From Acidobacteriota bacterium (lineage in GTDB: Bacteria > Acidobacteriota > Vicinamibacteria > Vicinamibacterales > UBA8438): a stretch of DNA of 64,000 nt. Positions 42,812 through 50,684 of this stretch are shown here, one piece after another. The position numbers and the translations under genes are program-made. The notes below the pieces were generated by a model. That model was given only the letters and a program-made list of their open reading frames with translations. It was not told the DNA's origin and did not search any database. Each line of letters opens with the position of its first letter. The stretch's first letter is position 1. The DNA lies in the NCBI GenBank assembly GCA_009861545.1, contig VXME01000042.1, forward strand, positions 1 through 64,000. Reading direction: 5' to 3'.

Positions 42812-43903
42812 TCAGCGGTCGCGCGTGCGCGTCCGCCGGCCGACACGCCGCTGCTGGTCCAGCCGGGCCAGCAGATCCGCCTCGTCGCGGCAGGCCAGCG
42901 CGGCGGCGGCGAGCACGGCAGGGTTCTCACCCGCGACCCGGGCGGCCAGCCGCTCGGAGACGTCCAGGCCGCGGTTGCGGAGGATCGCGTGAACGATCTC
43001 CGCACACCCCTCGGCACGACCGGCGGCCACCCCTTCCGCACGGCCCGCCGCACGGCCCGCCGCATGCGCTTCCCGGCGCTGCGCCCCGAGCCAGAGATCG
43101 TCGTCCGGACCGGTTCCCCGGGCCTCGCCCAGCGCGCGACCGACCCGCTCCAGCACGGCACATGTCGCCTCCGACAGCTCGGCCTCGTTGAAGGCCGCAT
43201 GGATCTCCGCCGCCGTCCAGCCCGGCAGCGCAACGCTTGCCGGCACGGACCGATAGCCTTCCGTCGACCGCCGGTGAATGGTCAGGCTCGGGCGTCGACG
43301 CGGCGAGCCGCCCTCCGGCACCTCGACCCACACCTCCGGGAAACCCCACGCCTCGTACAGCCCCAGCTTGCCCCGCCGCACGTCCGTGGCGTAGTCCACC
43401 TCCAGCACCACGTCCGGCAGGTGGTCCGAACCCACCTCGACGGCGGCGCCGCGGGGCCGCGTCTCCACCGGATCCAGAAAGACCACCTGGTCCGCCTCCA
43501 GGATGCGCTGCCGCTCGCCCCGCGCGTTGCGGAGCAACAGGTCCGCCGCGCCCAGGGTAAGGATCGGCGCCCCGCGGATGGCCGCGATGCGCGTCAGCAG
43601 CCCGCTGAGAACCTGGCTCGGACTCTCGTGGTAGACCGTGTTCGGCTCGCACGCCACCCAGGCCGTCTCCGTCGCCGCGTCCCAGTACTCGATGCGGCTC
43701 TCGTGGTCGGCGATGGCCTCGCGCGTGATGCGGATGGGGCGGCAGCCCGGGAACTCCGGGACGGGTTCCGGGACCTCGGCTCGCGCGTACCCCGAGGTTG
43801 GCGTCGCGGCGGAGCCGGCCGCTGTCGGGACGGACCCGAGCAGTGCGGAGACAGCCGGCGCCGACACGGGGGCAGCCGGCGTAGACCCACGACGGGAAGT
43901 CAC
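42812..43903 (-). CDS. Uma2-family PD-(D/E)XK nuclease-like protein (363 aa)
   Basis: Central Uma2 (DUF820) domain: PDVVLEVDYATDVRRGKLGLYEAWGFPEVWVEVPE supplies the Asp and Glu-x-Asp of the PD-(D/E)XK fold. The C-terminal third carries AGRA/EG repeats (AHAAGRAAGRAEGVAAGRAEG) followed by a helical tail ending in a degenerate RNRGLDVSERLAARVAG, similar to tails of other repeat-rich Uma2 proteins. The family is abundant in cyanobacteria and Acidobacteria; function unsettled. The N-terminal 45 residues (Ala/Pro/Thr-rich) look disordered and the start may lie downstream. Confidence 0.8.
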   Translation of the reverse strand: MTSRRGSTPAAPVSAPAVSALLGSVPTAAGSAATPTSGYARAEVPEPVPEFPGCRPIRITREAIADHESRIEYWDAATETAWVACEPNTVYHESPSQVLSGLLTRIAAIRGAPILTLGAADLLLRNARGERQRILEADQVVFLDPVETRPRGAAVEVGSDHLPDVVLEVDYATDVRRGKLGLYEAWGFPEVWVEVPEGGSPRRRPSLTIHRRSTEGYRSVPASVALPGWTAAEIHAAFNEAELSEATCAVLERVGRALGEARGTGPDDDLWLGAQRREAHAAGRAAGRAEGVAAGRAEGCAEIVHAILRNRGLDVSERLAARVAGENPAVLAAAALACRDEADLLARLDQQRRVGRRTRTRDR

Positions 43904-44294
43904 CGAGTCATCCTACCACCCGGCCGAGACGGGGGCCTTCCCCTTCGGTTGCGCCTCAGCCCGCGCGTGCTCCCTCTCGGAGCCGCCGCGAAGAAATCGC
44001 CGGGAAGAGACTTGACAACCTCTTCGGGAGGGAACGGTTCGAGATCCGGCAGCGATGCCGTAGCGGGACTCAGGCGTGCGACACCTATTGATATGCAGTG
44101 AATTGTCACTCCCGGTTCCGCGCCTACCCTTCCCGTTGCATCCCCGTCCAGGACGGGATTGCGCCTCGCGTTCACTGCGGGCGCGTCATGGTGGCTGCCA
44201 ACCCTGGAATGGCGTCGGTCGTGGTATTCTCAAACTTGGGGAGGCATCATAGCGGCGGCTGGTCACGGAGGCTTTCGGCGACCCGGCACGTGAA
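43904..44294. other. Intergenic gap, 391 bases, with promoter-like elements
   Basis: Divergent spacer between the Uma2 gene and the DUF6036 pair. A consensus-like TTGACA at 44012-44017 has no good -10 partner; TATTCT at 44225-44230 could serve the rightward unit. No RNA gene or convincing ORF was seen. Confidence 0.6.
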
Positions 44295-44774
44295 TTGCGC
44301 CAGCTCCCCCGGCCACCGGAAGTGACTGACCTGCAACAGGGTGATCCCCCCCCCTCCCCCCTGTGGTTGGACGGCTACCTCGTCGGAATCGAGGAGGACT
44401 GGCCGGAAGCGGATATCTATCGGCTGATTGTGTGCGGCCTTCCGCGCAACTTCCACGTTCTGCCCGCGGCGGAGCAACGCGCGGCGCTCGCGGGCCGGCC
44501 CCGGCTGACGGGAACGAAGTGGGACGCGCTCCTTGCGGCGACGGTGGAACACGTGGCCCGGCAGCATGGGCATGATGCGCCGGCCTGGGTGGACGAGCCG
44601 GAACGGTTCCTCGACAGCACGTGGGTTGTGTTCTCGTCGCCGTTGATACGGGCGAATGCGTTGATGTACTCTCCGGCCGCGTTCCTGCGGCACGGCGCGA
44701 TACCGGATCCCCGGGATCTCGACGGCCGCGGGGGGGAACGCCATCAGTGGACCCCCTGGCCGAGCCTGTTCTGA
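44295..44774 (+). CDS. Hypothetical protein, first gene of DUF6036 pair (about 159 aa)
   Basis: Not recognised as a named family. Mixed alpha/beta cytoplasmic protein with segments WLDGYLVGIEEDWPEADIYRLIVCGLPRNF, LPAAEQRAALAGRPRLTGTKWDALLAATVEHVARQHG and WVVFSSPLIRANALMYSPAAFLRHG; the last part resembles N-terminal partners of DUF6036 genes. The start is unclear: no ATG or GTG is well placed; TTG 44295 is the only near-cognate codon, and similar residues continue upstream (TEAFGDPARELRQL) with a GGAGG at 44266. It ends 4 bases before the DUF6036 gene, so the pair forms one unit and is probably a toxin-antitoxin or defence module. Confidence 0.65.
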   Translation: MRQLPRPPEVTDLQQGDPPPSPLWLDGYLVGIEEDWPEADIYRLIVCGLPRNFHVLPAAEQRAALAGRPRLTGTKWDALLAATVEHVARQHGHDAPAWVDEPERFLDSTWVVFSSPLIRANALMYSPAAFLRHGAIPDPRDLDGRGGERHQWTPWPSLF

Positions 44775-44778
44775 CGGC

Positions 44779-45324
44779 ATGGCTGACGAGCTGCTTGACC
44801 GCAAGCGCATCGTTGAGCTGTTCGATGAGCTGTCGAGGGAGCTGAGGTTCCAGGGCGCCCGGGCGCAGATCTACATCATCGGCGGCGCGGCGATGAGCTT
44901 GGCGTTCGACCGTGAGCGGGCGACGCGGGACGTGGACGCACGGATCGACGCGGGGCACTACCGGCTGACGCAGGCGGTACAGACGGTCGGCCGAAGGCAC
45001 GGGCTAGCGGATTCGTGGCTCAACGACCAGGCGACGACGGCGATCCCGCGCACGCCGGACGGCCGTGCGCAGACGGTGTACGAGTCGGCGTACCTGACGG
45101 TCACCGGCGCGTCGGCCCGGCATCTGCTGGCGATGAAGCTGGCGGCGGGCCGTGGCAAGGACCAGGGGGATATCGGGGTGCTGTGCAAGCACCTCGGGCT
45201 CAAGGGTCCAGACGAGGCGATCCGGGTGTATCGGGAGTTGTTCCCCGGCGAGCTGGTGAAGGCGTCGGTGCGTAGCGCGGCGGAGGCCGCGTTCCCGGAG
45301 CGGAGCGTCGAACGCGGGCGATAG
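44779..45324 (+). CDS. DUF6036-family nucleotidyltransferase-like protein (181 aa)
   Basis: Nucleotidyltransferase fold of the AbiEii-like kind: YIIGGAAMSLAFDRERATRDVDARI supplies the GG and the metal-binding Asp-x-Asp, followed by KLAAGRGKDQGDIGVLCKHLGL, the second conserved block. AbiE-type enzymes act as bacteriostatic toxins paired with an AbiEi regulator; here the upstream partner is not AbiEi-like, so a related but separate two-gene system is possible. Many close family members are from Actinobacteria, so lateral transfer is an option. Confidence 0.82.
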   Translation: MADELLDRKRIVELFDELSRELRFQGARAQIYIIGGAAMSLAFDRERATRDVDARIDAGHYRLTQAVQTVGRRHGLADSWLNDQATTAIPRTPDGRAQTVYESAYLTVTGASARHLLAMKLAAGRGKDQGDIGVLCKHLGLKGPDEAIRVYRELFPGELVKASVRSAAEAAFPERSVERGR

Positions 45325-45391
45325 CTCCGCCGCGGCCCCGATCGTGGCGATTGGGGTAGCACCTGGTGCTTGGGCGACACCCTCGGCCTGC

Positions 45392-45660
45392 TCACCGTGG
45401 TCGATCAGCGTTCGCACAATGTCGACTGCCAGTCGGCGGTACCGCTCGCGTTCGGCCATGTCTCGCCCCTCGTGCCGCCAGCAGGAACGCCAGCAACACG
45501 AGTCCCACCGCCGGCAGCGCCGGCACCGGCGCCACGTCTACAACCGTGATCGTCACCGTAGCATGTGCAGTATCCCCGCGGTCGTCGAACACCCTCACGC
45601 GCACGTAGTACTTGCCGTCCCGCTCCGGCGCCGTCCATACCGTCTCCGCGTTCGTGTATC
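45392..45660 (-). pseudogene. Orphan C-terminal fragment of a secreted repeat protein with sorting-type tail
   Basis: In-frame text ETVWTAPERDGKYYVRVRVF, DDRGDTAHATVTITVVDVAP, then VPALPAVGLVLLAFLLAARGARHGR. The first part is the end of a cadherin/PKD-like beta domain; the tail has Pro, a hydrophobic helix and an Arg cluster, like IPTL/PEP-type C-terminal sorting signals. Upstream in the same frame is a stop and no start or domain, so only the last ~80 codons of a larger gene survive. It sits beside the DUF6036 pair, perhaps a scar of that insertion. Confidence 0.6.
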
Positions 45661-45725
45661 ATCACAGTATCGTGTTAAAATGAACTCCATTTATGTTGTT
45701 TTCATAATATTTCCGAACTACAGTG
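45655..45725 (+). promoter_or_regulatory. AT-rich putative promoter of the hybrid kinase gene
   Basis: About 70 bases that are markedly AT-rich in a ~68% GC window. CATAAT at 45703-45708 matches five of six -10 positions; no good -35 is seen at 16-18 bases. The start codon lies about 100 bases downstream. Confidence 0.4.
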
Positions 45726-45807
45726 CCCCAAAAGCGCCCCCGGAGCGGGCGGCAGCGCTTCCGGCGCCGCGGCGCATTGCGGTTCAAGCCGACTGGAGGG
45801 AGAAGCC

Positions 45808-48150
45808 TTGACGGATTCGAGCGACGCGAAGCGGGAGAACGAAGCGCTGCGCGAGCGCATCGCCACCCTGAGCGCGGCCATCCTGCGCATCAGCGCCACG
45901 CTCGACCTCGACACCGTGCTCGCCGAGGTCGTCGAGAGCGCCCGCAGGCTCACCGGCGCCCGCTACGGCGTCATCGCCACGGTCGACGAGGCGGGCGCGC
46001 CCACCCGGCAGCCCATCTTCTCCGGCTTCACGCCGGAGGAAGAGCAGGAGCTCTTCACCTGGCCCGACAGCGGCCGCCTGTTCGAGCACCTCCGTCACCT
46101 GCCGGGGCCGGTGCGGCTCGCCGACCTCTCCGGCTACGTCCGCGCGCTCGGCATCGCGCCGGCGCGGATGTTCTCGCGGACCTTCCAGGGCACGCCGATG
46201 CGCCACCGCGGCGCGGAGGTCGGCCACTTCTTCCTCGCCGACAAGGCCGACGGCAACGAGTTCACCAACGACGACGAGGAAGTGCTGATGCTGTTCGCCT
46301 CGCAGGCCGCGGCCGCGATCGCCAACGCCCGCACGCACCGCGGCGAGCAGCGCGCGCGGGCGGACCTGGAAGCCCTGGTCGAAACCTCACCGGTCGGCGT
46401 CGTGGTCCTCGATGCGCAGAGCGGGCAGCCGGTGTCGCTCAACCGCGAGGCGCGGCGCATCGTCGAGAGCCTGCGGACGCCCGCCCGTCCTCCCGAGCAG
46501 CTCCAGGAGGTGATCTCGGTCCGCCGCGCCGACGGGCGGGAGGTGTCGCTGGCCGAGATTCCGCTGGCGCAGACGCTCGGCGCCGGCGAGACGGTGCGCG
46601 CCGAGGAGGTCGTGCTCTCGGTCCCCGACGGACGCAGCGTCAAAACGCTGATCAACGCCACGCCGATCCGTGCCGAGGGGGACGCCATCACCTCGGTGGT
46701 GGTGACCATGCAGGACCTGGCCCCGCTCGACGAGATCGACCGGATGCGGACCGAGTTCCTGAGCCTGGTGAGCCACGAGCTGCGCGCCCCGCTGATCGCC
46801 ATCAAGGGCTCGGCCGACGCGCTGCTCGAGGAGGCGGCCGAGCTCGACCGGGCCGAGATGCGCGAGTTCCACCGCATCATCGCCGAGCAGGCCGGCCACA
46901 TGCGCGGCCTCATCCGCGACCTGCTCGATGCGGGGCGCATCGACTCGGGCACGCTGTCGGTCGCGCCCGAGCCCTCGGAGGTGGCCGCGCTAGTCGAGCG
47001 GGCGCGCAGCACGTTCCTCAGCGGCGGCGGCCGGCACGCCGTCCTCGTCGACCTGCCGGCACAACTGCCCGCGGTGATGGCCGATCGCCGGCGCATCGTG
47101 CAGGTGCTCAACAACCTCCTGTCGAACGCCGCGCGGCATGCGCCCGAGTCGACCCCCATCCGGGTGGCGGCGGTGCGCGAGGACGCGCACGTCGCCGTCT
47201 CGGTCTCGGACGAGGGGAGCGGGGTGGCGCCCGAGCTGTTGCCGCACCTGTTCAGCAAACACGGCGGCGGCGGGCAGGGCGCGAGGGCGGGCTACGGCCT
47301 CGGGCTCGCCATCTGCAAGGGGCTCGTCGAGGCGCACGGCGGCCGCATCCGGGCCCACAGCCCCGGCGCCGGCCGCGGCGCCACGTTCACCTTCACGATT
47401 CCGGCGGCCGGCGAGGCCGGTGCGGCGGCGGCCCGTAGCCAGACCCCGCCGCCGGCCCCGGAATCGGCCGAGCCGCCGCGCATCCTGGTGGTCGACGACG
47501 ACCCGCGGGCGCTGCGCTTCGTCCGCGACGCGCTCGCCGAGGCCGGCTTCGCCCCGCTCGTGACCGGCGCGCCGCGGGAGATGCCGCGCATCATCCGGAC
47601 CGAGAGGCCGCGCCTGGTGCTGCTGGATCTGATGCTGCCCGACACCGACGGCATCGAGCTGATGGGCCAGGTCCCCGAGCTCGCCGACCTGCCCGTCATC
47701 TTCATTTCCGGCTACGGCCGCGACGAGACCGTCGCCAAGGCGCTGGAGTCGGGCGCGGCCGACTACCTCGTCAAGCCCTTCTCGCCGACCGAGCTGGTCG
47801 CCCGCGTCCGGGCGGCGCTGCGGCGCCGCGAAGAGCCCGCGCCCTTCGCGGTCGGAGAGCTCGCCATCGACTACCCGCAGCGCCGCGTGACGCTCGGCGG
47901 CGAGGAGATCGAGCTCACCGCCAAGGAATACGAGCTGCTGCGCGTGCTCTCGCTCGACGCGGGTCGGGTCGTGACGTTCGAAACGCTGCTGCGGCGGGTC
48001 TGGGCCAAGTCGGAGAAAGCCGATGCGAACCTGGTGCGCAACTTCGTCAGGAACCTCCGCCGCAAGCTCGGCGACAGCGTATCCAGCCCCGCCTACCTGT
48101 TCAACGCGCGCGGCGTCGGCTACCGCATGGCGAAGCCGCCGGACCGCTGA
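45808..48150 (+). CDS. One-protein two-component system: GAF-PAS-histidine kinase-receiver-winged helix (780 aa)
   Basis: Soluble: no membrane helices. Order: coiled lead (1-25), GAF (about 27-170), PAS (about 190-305), HisKA with LVSHELRAPL (H323), HATPase with NNLLSNAARHA, DEGSGVAPEL and GYGLGLAICKG, a Pro/Ala linker, receiver (about 555-670; LLDLMLPDTDG with D607 and YLVKPF), and OmpR-type winged helix (about 685-778; ELTAKEYELLRVL, VRNFVRNLRRKLGD). Sensor and DNA-binding output are on one chain, so phosphate can pass in cis from His to Asp to promoter. Start is TTG 45808 with GGAGG eight bases upstream. Signal and regulon unknown; no partner regulator adjacent. Confidence 0.92.
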   Translation: MTDSSDAKRENEALRERIATLSAAILRISATLDLDTVLAEVVESARRLTGARYGVIATVDEAGAPTRQPIFSGFTPEEEQELFTWPDSGRLFEHLRHLPGPVRLADLSGYVRALGIAPARMFSRTFQGTPMRHRGAEVGHFFLADKADGNEFTNDDEEVLMLFASQAAAAIANARTHRGEQRARADLEALVETSPVGVVVLDAQSGQPVSLNREARRIVESLRTPARPPEQLQEVISVRRADGREVSLAEIPLAQTLGAGETVRAEEVVLSVPDGRSVKTLINATPIRAEGDAITSVVVTMQDLAPLDEIDRMRTEFLSLVSHELRAPLIAIKGSADALLEEAAELDRAEMREFHRIIAEQAGHMRGLIRDLLDAGRIDSGTLSVAPEPSEVAALVERARSTFLSGGGRHAVLVDLPAQLPAVMADRRRIVQVLNNLLSNAARHAPESTPIRVAAVREDAHVAVSVSDEGSGVAPELLPHLFSKHGGGGQGARAGYGLGLAICKGLVEAHGGRIRAHSPGAGRGATFTFTIPAAGEAGAAAARSQTPPPAPESAEPPRILVVDDDPRALRFVRDALAEAGFAPLVTGAPREMPRIIRTERPRLVLLDLMLPDTDGIELMGQVPELADLPVIFISGYGRDETVAKALESGAADYLVKPFSPTELVARVRAALRRREEPAPFAVGELAIDYPQRRVTLGGEEIELTAKEYELLRVLSLDAGRVVTFETLLRRVWAKSEKADANLVRNFVRNLRRKLGDSVSSPAYLFNARGVGYRMAKPPDR

Positions 48151-48240
48151 GGGCCAGGCGCCATCGAACCGCAGGCCCGAGCCGAGGCCGACGGGAGTCG
48201 TCGCCGGTTGGTGACGACGGGACGAGCGTCTCGCCGCCAC

Positions 48241-49296
48241 CTAACGCGAGTCGAACCGCACCAGCTCGCGGTCGATCATCGCGATGGTCGGGCGCCCTGA
48301 AGCCGCCATGTTGCGGGCCAGCTCGGTCTGGAGAATCTCTACGACGGTCTGGACGCCCTCGGCCCCGTAGGCGGCGAGGCCCCACATGGGCGGGCGGGCC
48401 ACCATGACGGCGGCGGCGCCGAGCGCGAGGCCCTTGAGGACGTCGGTGCCGCGGCGGAAGCTGCCGTCCACCAGCACCGGGACGCGGCCGGCCACCGCGT
48501 CGGCCACGGCCGGCAGCACGTCGATGGCCAGCGTGCCGGTGCCGCGGTCGACGAGGCCGCCGTGGTTCGACACCACCAGCCCCTCTGCGCCGGCCGCCAG
48601 CGCGGTCTCCGCGGCGTCGACGCTCATGACGCCCTTGACGACGACCGGCACGTCGACCGCCTCGGCGAGCGCGACGACTGCGTCCCAATCCGTCGAGGTC
48701 GGCCGATGATCGGAGGACGACACGCCCACCGTGACACAGATCGCCCGGCAGCCGGCCTCGACGGCACGCGCCGCGTCGTCCCCCAGCGAGCCGCTGTCGG
48801 CATAGAGCTGGTACCAGACCGGTTCGGCGCTCGCCGCCACGATCTCCTCGATAGGGTGGCTCGACTGTCGCGTCGCCACCATGACCGCCTTGCCGGCCGA
48901 TGCGCCGCGCGCGGTGGCCAGCTCGCCTTCGGGATGGATGTCGCCCTGGTTGCCGACCGGGCCGACGATGATCGGGGCGAACATGTCGTACCCGTACAGG
49001 CTGGTGGTCAGGTCGAGGTCCATGGCGTAGACCATCAACCGCTGCCGGAACGTCATCCTGTCGAACGACGTGCGGTGACCGCCGCCGATCGCCTCGAACC
49101 GCGCGGGCGCCAGCACCAGGCGCGCCTGCTCCTCGAACTCGGGGACGTTGACCAGCTCCAGCACCGGAGCCTGCCGGTCCGAGGGAGGCGCCCCGCCGCC
49201 GGGCTCCCCCTGCGCACGAGGTTCGCCCTGCGCCAAGGGCGACCCGGCCACGAACGCACCGAACTTCCGCAAGGATTCCCGCCTGTCGACCTTCAT
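48241..49296 (-). CDS. FMN-dependent alpha-hydroxy-acid oxidase-like protein, substrate-Arg lacking (351 aa)
   Basis: TIM-barrel flavoprotein: YAMDLDLTTSLYGYDMFAPIIVGPVGNQGDIHPEGE, WYQLYAD (substrate Tyr), VVVKGVMS (FMN Lys), VSNHGG (catalytic His), LVDGSFRRGTDVLKGLALGA (FMN phosphate). The Arg that follows NHGG in glycolate and lactate oxidases and holds the carboxylate is Leu here (NHGGL), so the substrate may not be a simple 2-hydroxy acid. The N-terminus has a leader-like stretch with a short AQGEP repeat. It is the last gene of a GntP-oxidase-oxidase unit. Confidence 0.85.
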   Translation of the reverse strand: MKVDRRESLRKFGAFVAGSPLAQGEPRAQGEPGGGAPPSDRQAPVLELVNVPEFEEQARLVLAPARFEAIGGGHRTSFDRMTFRQRLMVYAMDLDLTTSLYGYDMFAPIIVGPVGNQGDIHPEGELATARGASAGKAVMVATRQSSHPIEEIVAASAEPVWYQLYADSGSLGDDAARAVEAGCRAICVTVGVSSSDHRPTSTDWDAVVALAEAVDVPVVVKGVMSVDAAETALAAGAEGLVVSNHGGLVDRGTGTLAIDVLPAVADAVAGRVPVLVDGSFRRGTDVLKGLALGAAAVMVARPPMWGLAAYGAEGVQTVVEILQTELARNMAASGRPTIAMIDRELVRFDSR

Positions 49297-49410
49297 CGTC
49301 GTGACCTCTGCTGCGCGTGCTGCGTGAACCGCCCCGCCGGCGCCGCTGCGCGGCGACCTGTCCGGAAGCGGGCAATCGTTTCGGCGTTCCCGACTCCCGG
49401 GCGGAGCTCG

Positions 49411-50607
49411 CTACGGGAAGTTCGTCTTCACGATGCTGCGGTCGATCTTGGCGATCGAGCTCACGCCCGCCGCTGCCATCGCCTGCCGCAGCTCGGCGTT
49501 GAGGATCTCCATCACCTTCTGGGCGCCCTCCTCGCCGAAGGCCCCGAGGCCCCAGCGGGACGCGCGCCCGAAGCAGACCCCGTCGGCGCCGAGGGCCAGC
49601 GCCTTCAGCGCGTCGCTGCCGCGCCGGAAGCCGCTGTCGATCAGCACCGGCACCCGGCCGCCCACCGCCTGGACCACCTCTTCGAGCACTTCCAGGCTGG
49701 AGGGGCCGTAGTCGATGGCGCGCCCCCCGTGGTTCGAGACGATGATGCCGTCGCAGCCGTGCTCCAGGCACTTCTTCGCGCCCTCGCCGGTCAAGATGCC
49801 CTTGGCCAGCATCGGCACCTCGCACATCGGCCGCAGGTCGTCGAAGAGCTTCCACTCGTACCACAACCGGCCGGCGCCGACCCGGTAGGGGTTCGGAGGA
49901 TTCGGCGGCGTGCGCCGCGTCACGCGGCGGGGGGTGCCGTCCAGGTGCCGGTCGTGCAGATCGCGCTCGTAGTAGGAGGCCTGCTGGTCGATGGTCACGA
50001 CGATGGTCTGCGACCCCACCTCCTGCGCGTCGCCGAGCGCGACCCGGTTCGGCTCCATTTCGCGCGTGGCGTAGCGCTGGAACCAGAGCGGCCCCTCGGC
50101 CCCCGCCCGCGCGATTCTCGTGAACGGGAAGCTCGACGCGTTGCTGACGATCATCGTCGTGCCGGTCGTGGTCGCCGCCCGGTGCATCCCCAGCTCGCCA
50201 TCCGGGTGCAGGGTGCGCTGGCGTGCGGTCGGCGCGAGCATGATGGGGCTCGGCATGCGGTGCCCGAAGAGCTCCGTCGACGTGTCCACGTCCTTCGCGT
50301 CGACGCCGCCCCGGTCGATGAGATCCACCCACCCGAAGGCGTCGCGGTTGCGGTAGAGCGTGAACTCCGACTCGGTCCCGTGCGCCGTGTAGTCGTAGAC
50401 CGACAGCGGCACGTTGGCGCGGAAGATCGGCTCGAAGTCGAACACGTCGCGCATCTCGTCGAAGCCGAGGAAGCGGCGGTGCGGCCCGAGCGGCCACGGG
50501 TCGCGCTGCGCGTGCAGCAACGGCGACGCGGCCAGGAACGACGCGAGCCCGGCCAGCGCCTCCCGGCGCGACATGCCCGTACGCCAACGCTTCTCGATCT
50601 TGCCCAC
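49411..50607 (-). CDS. FMN-dependent alpha-hydroxy-acid oxidase/dehydrogenase, GTG start (398 aa)
   Basis: L-lactate/glycolate oxidase family with the full active site: VYDYTAHGTES, MPSPIMLAPTARQRTLHPDGE, WFQRYA, LAKGIL (Lys), IVSNHGGRAIDYGPSSLEVL (catalytic His and carboxylate Arg) and DSGFRRGSDALKALALGADG. GTG 50607 is favoured (AGGAGG five bases upstream); the leader KRWRTGMSRREALAGLASFLAAS suggests Tat-type export. It oxidises a 2-hydroxy acid to the keto acid. Sits between GntP and a second, altered oxidase. Confidence 0.88.
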   Translation of the reverse strand: MGKIEKRWRTGMSRREALAGLASFLAASPLLHAQRDPWPLGPHRRFLGFDEMRDVFDFEPIFRANVPLSVYDYTAHGTESEFTLYRNRDAFGWVDLIDRGGVDAKDVDTSTELFGHRMPSPIMLAPTARQRTLHPDGELGMHRAATTTGTTMIVSNASSFPFTRIARAGAEGPLWFQRYATREMEPNRVALGDAQEVGSQTIVVTIDQQASYYERDLHDRHLDGTPRRVTRRTPPNPPNPYRVGAGRLWYEWKLFDDLRPMCEVPMLAKGILTGEGAKKCLEHGCDGIIVSNHGGRAIDYGPSSLEVLEEVVQAVGGRVPVLIDSGFRRGSDALKALALGADGVCFGRASRWGLGAFGEEGAQKVMEILNAELRQAMAAAGVSSIAKIDRSIVKTNFP

Positions 50608-50684
50608 GATGGCCTCCTGGTGCAGAGCGGAAAACGTCCAGGCCGCGCGAACCGGAAAGCGCGGCCTCTGGAGTGTATCAGCGG

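Larger units (their letters stand above)
45325..45807. other. Intergenic region with gene remnant and AT-rich promoter
   Basis: 483 bases. The left part includes a short leftward ATG frame at 45459 (MAERERYRRLAVDIVRTLID) that runs antisense into the DUF6036 gene and is probably not real. The middle holds the surface-protein remnant (45392-45660). The right part is an AT-rich stretch that probably promotes the kinase gene. Confidence 0.6.

Noticed and set aside
43900-44175. Small leftward frame with EPFPPEEVVKSLPGDFF
   Set aside because: No ribosome site, starts in a spacer and runs into the Uma2 promoter region; no recognisable fold.
45004-45459. Leftward frame starting MAERERYRRLAVDIVRTLID
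   Set aside because: Only the first 40 codons look protein-like; the rest is antisense to the DUF6036 gene. Could be a remnant, not supported as a gene.
48197-48218. Hairpin GTCGTC/GACGAC between the kinase and oxidase genes
   Set aside because: Six-base arms only; too weak to call a terminator.
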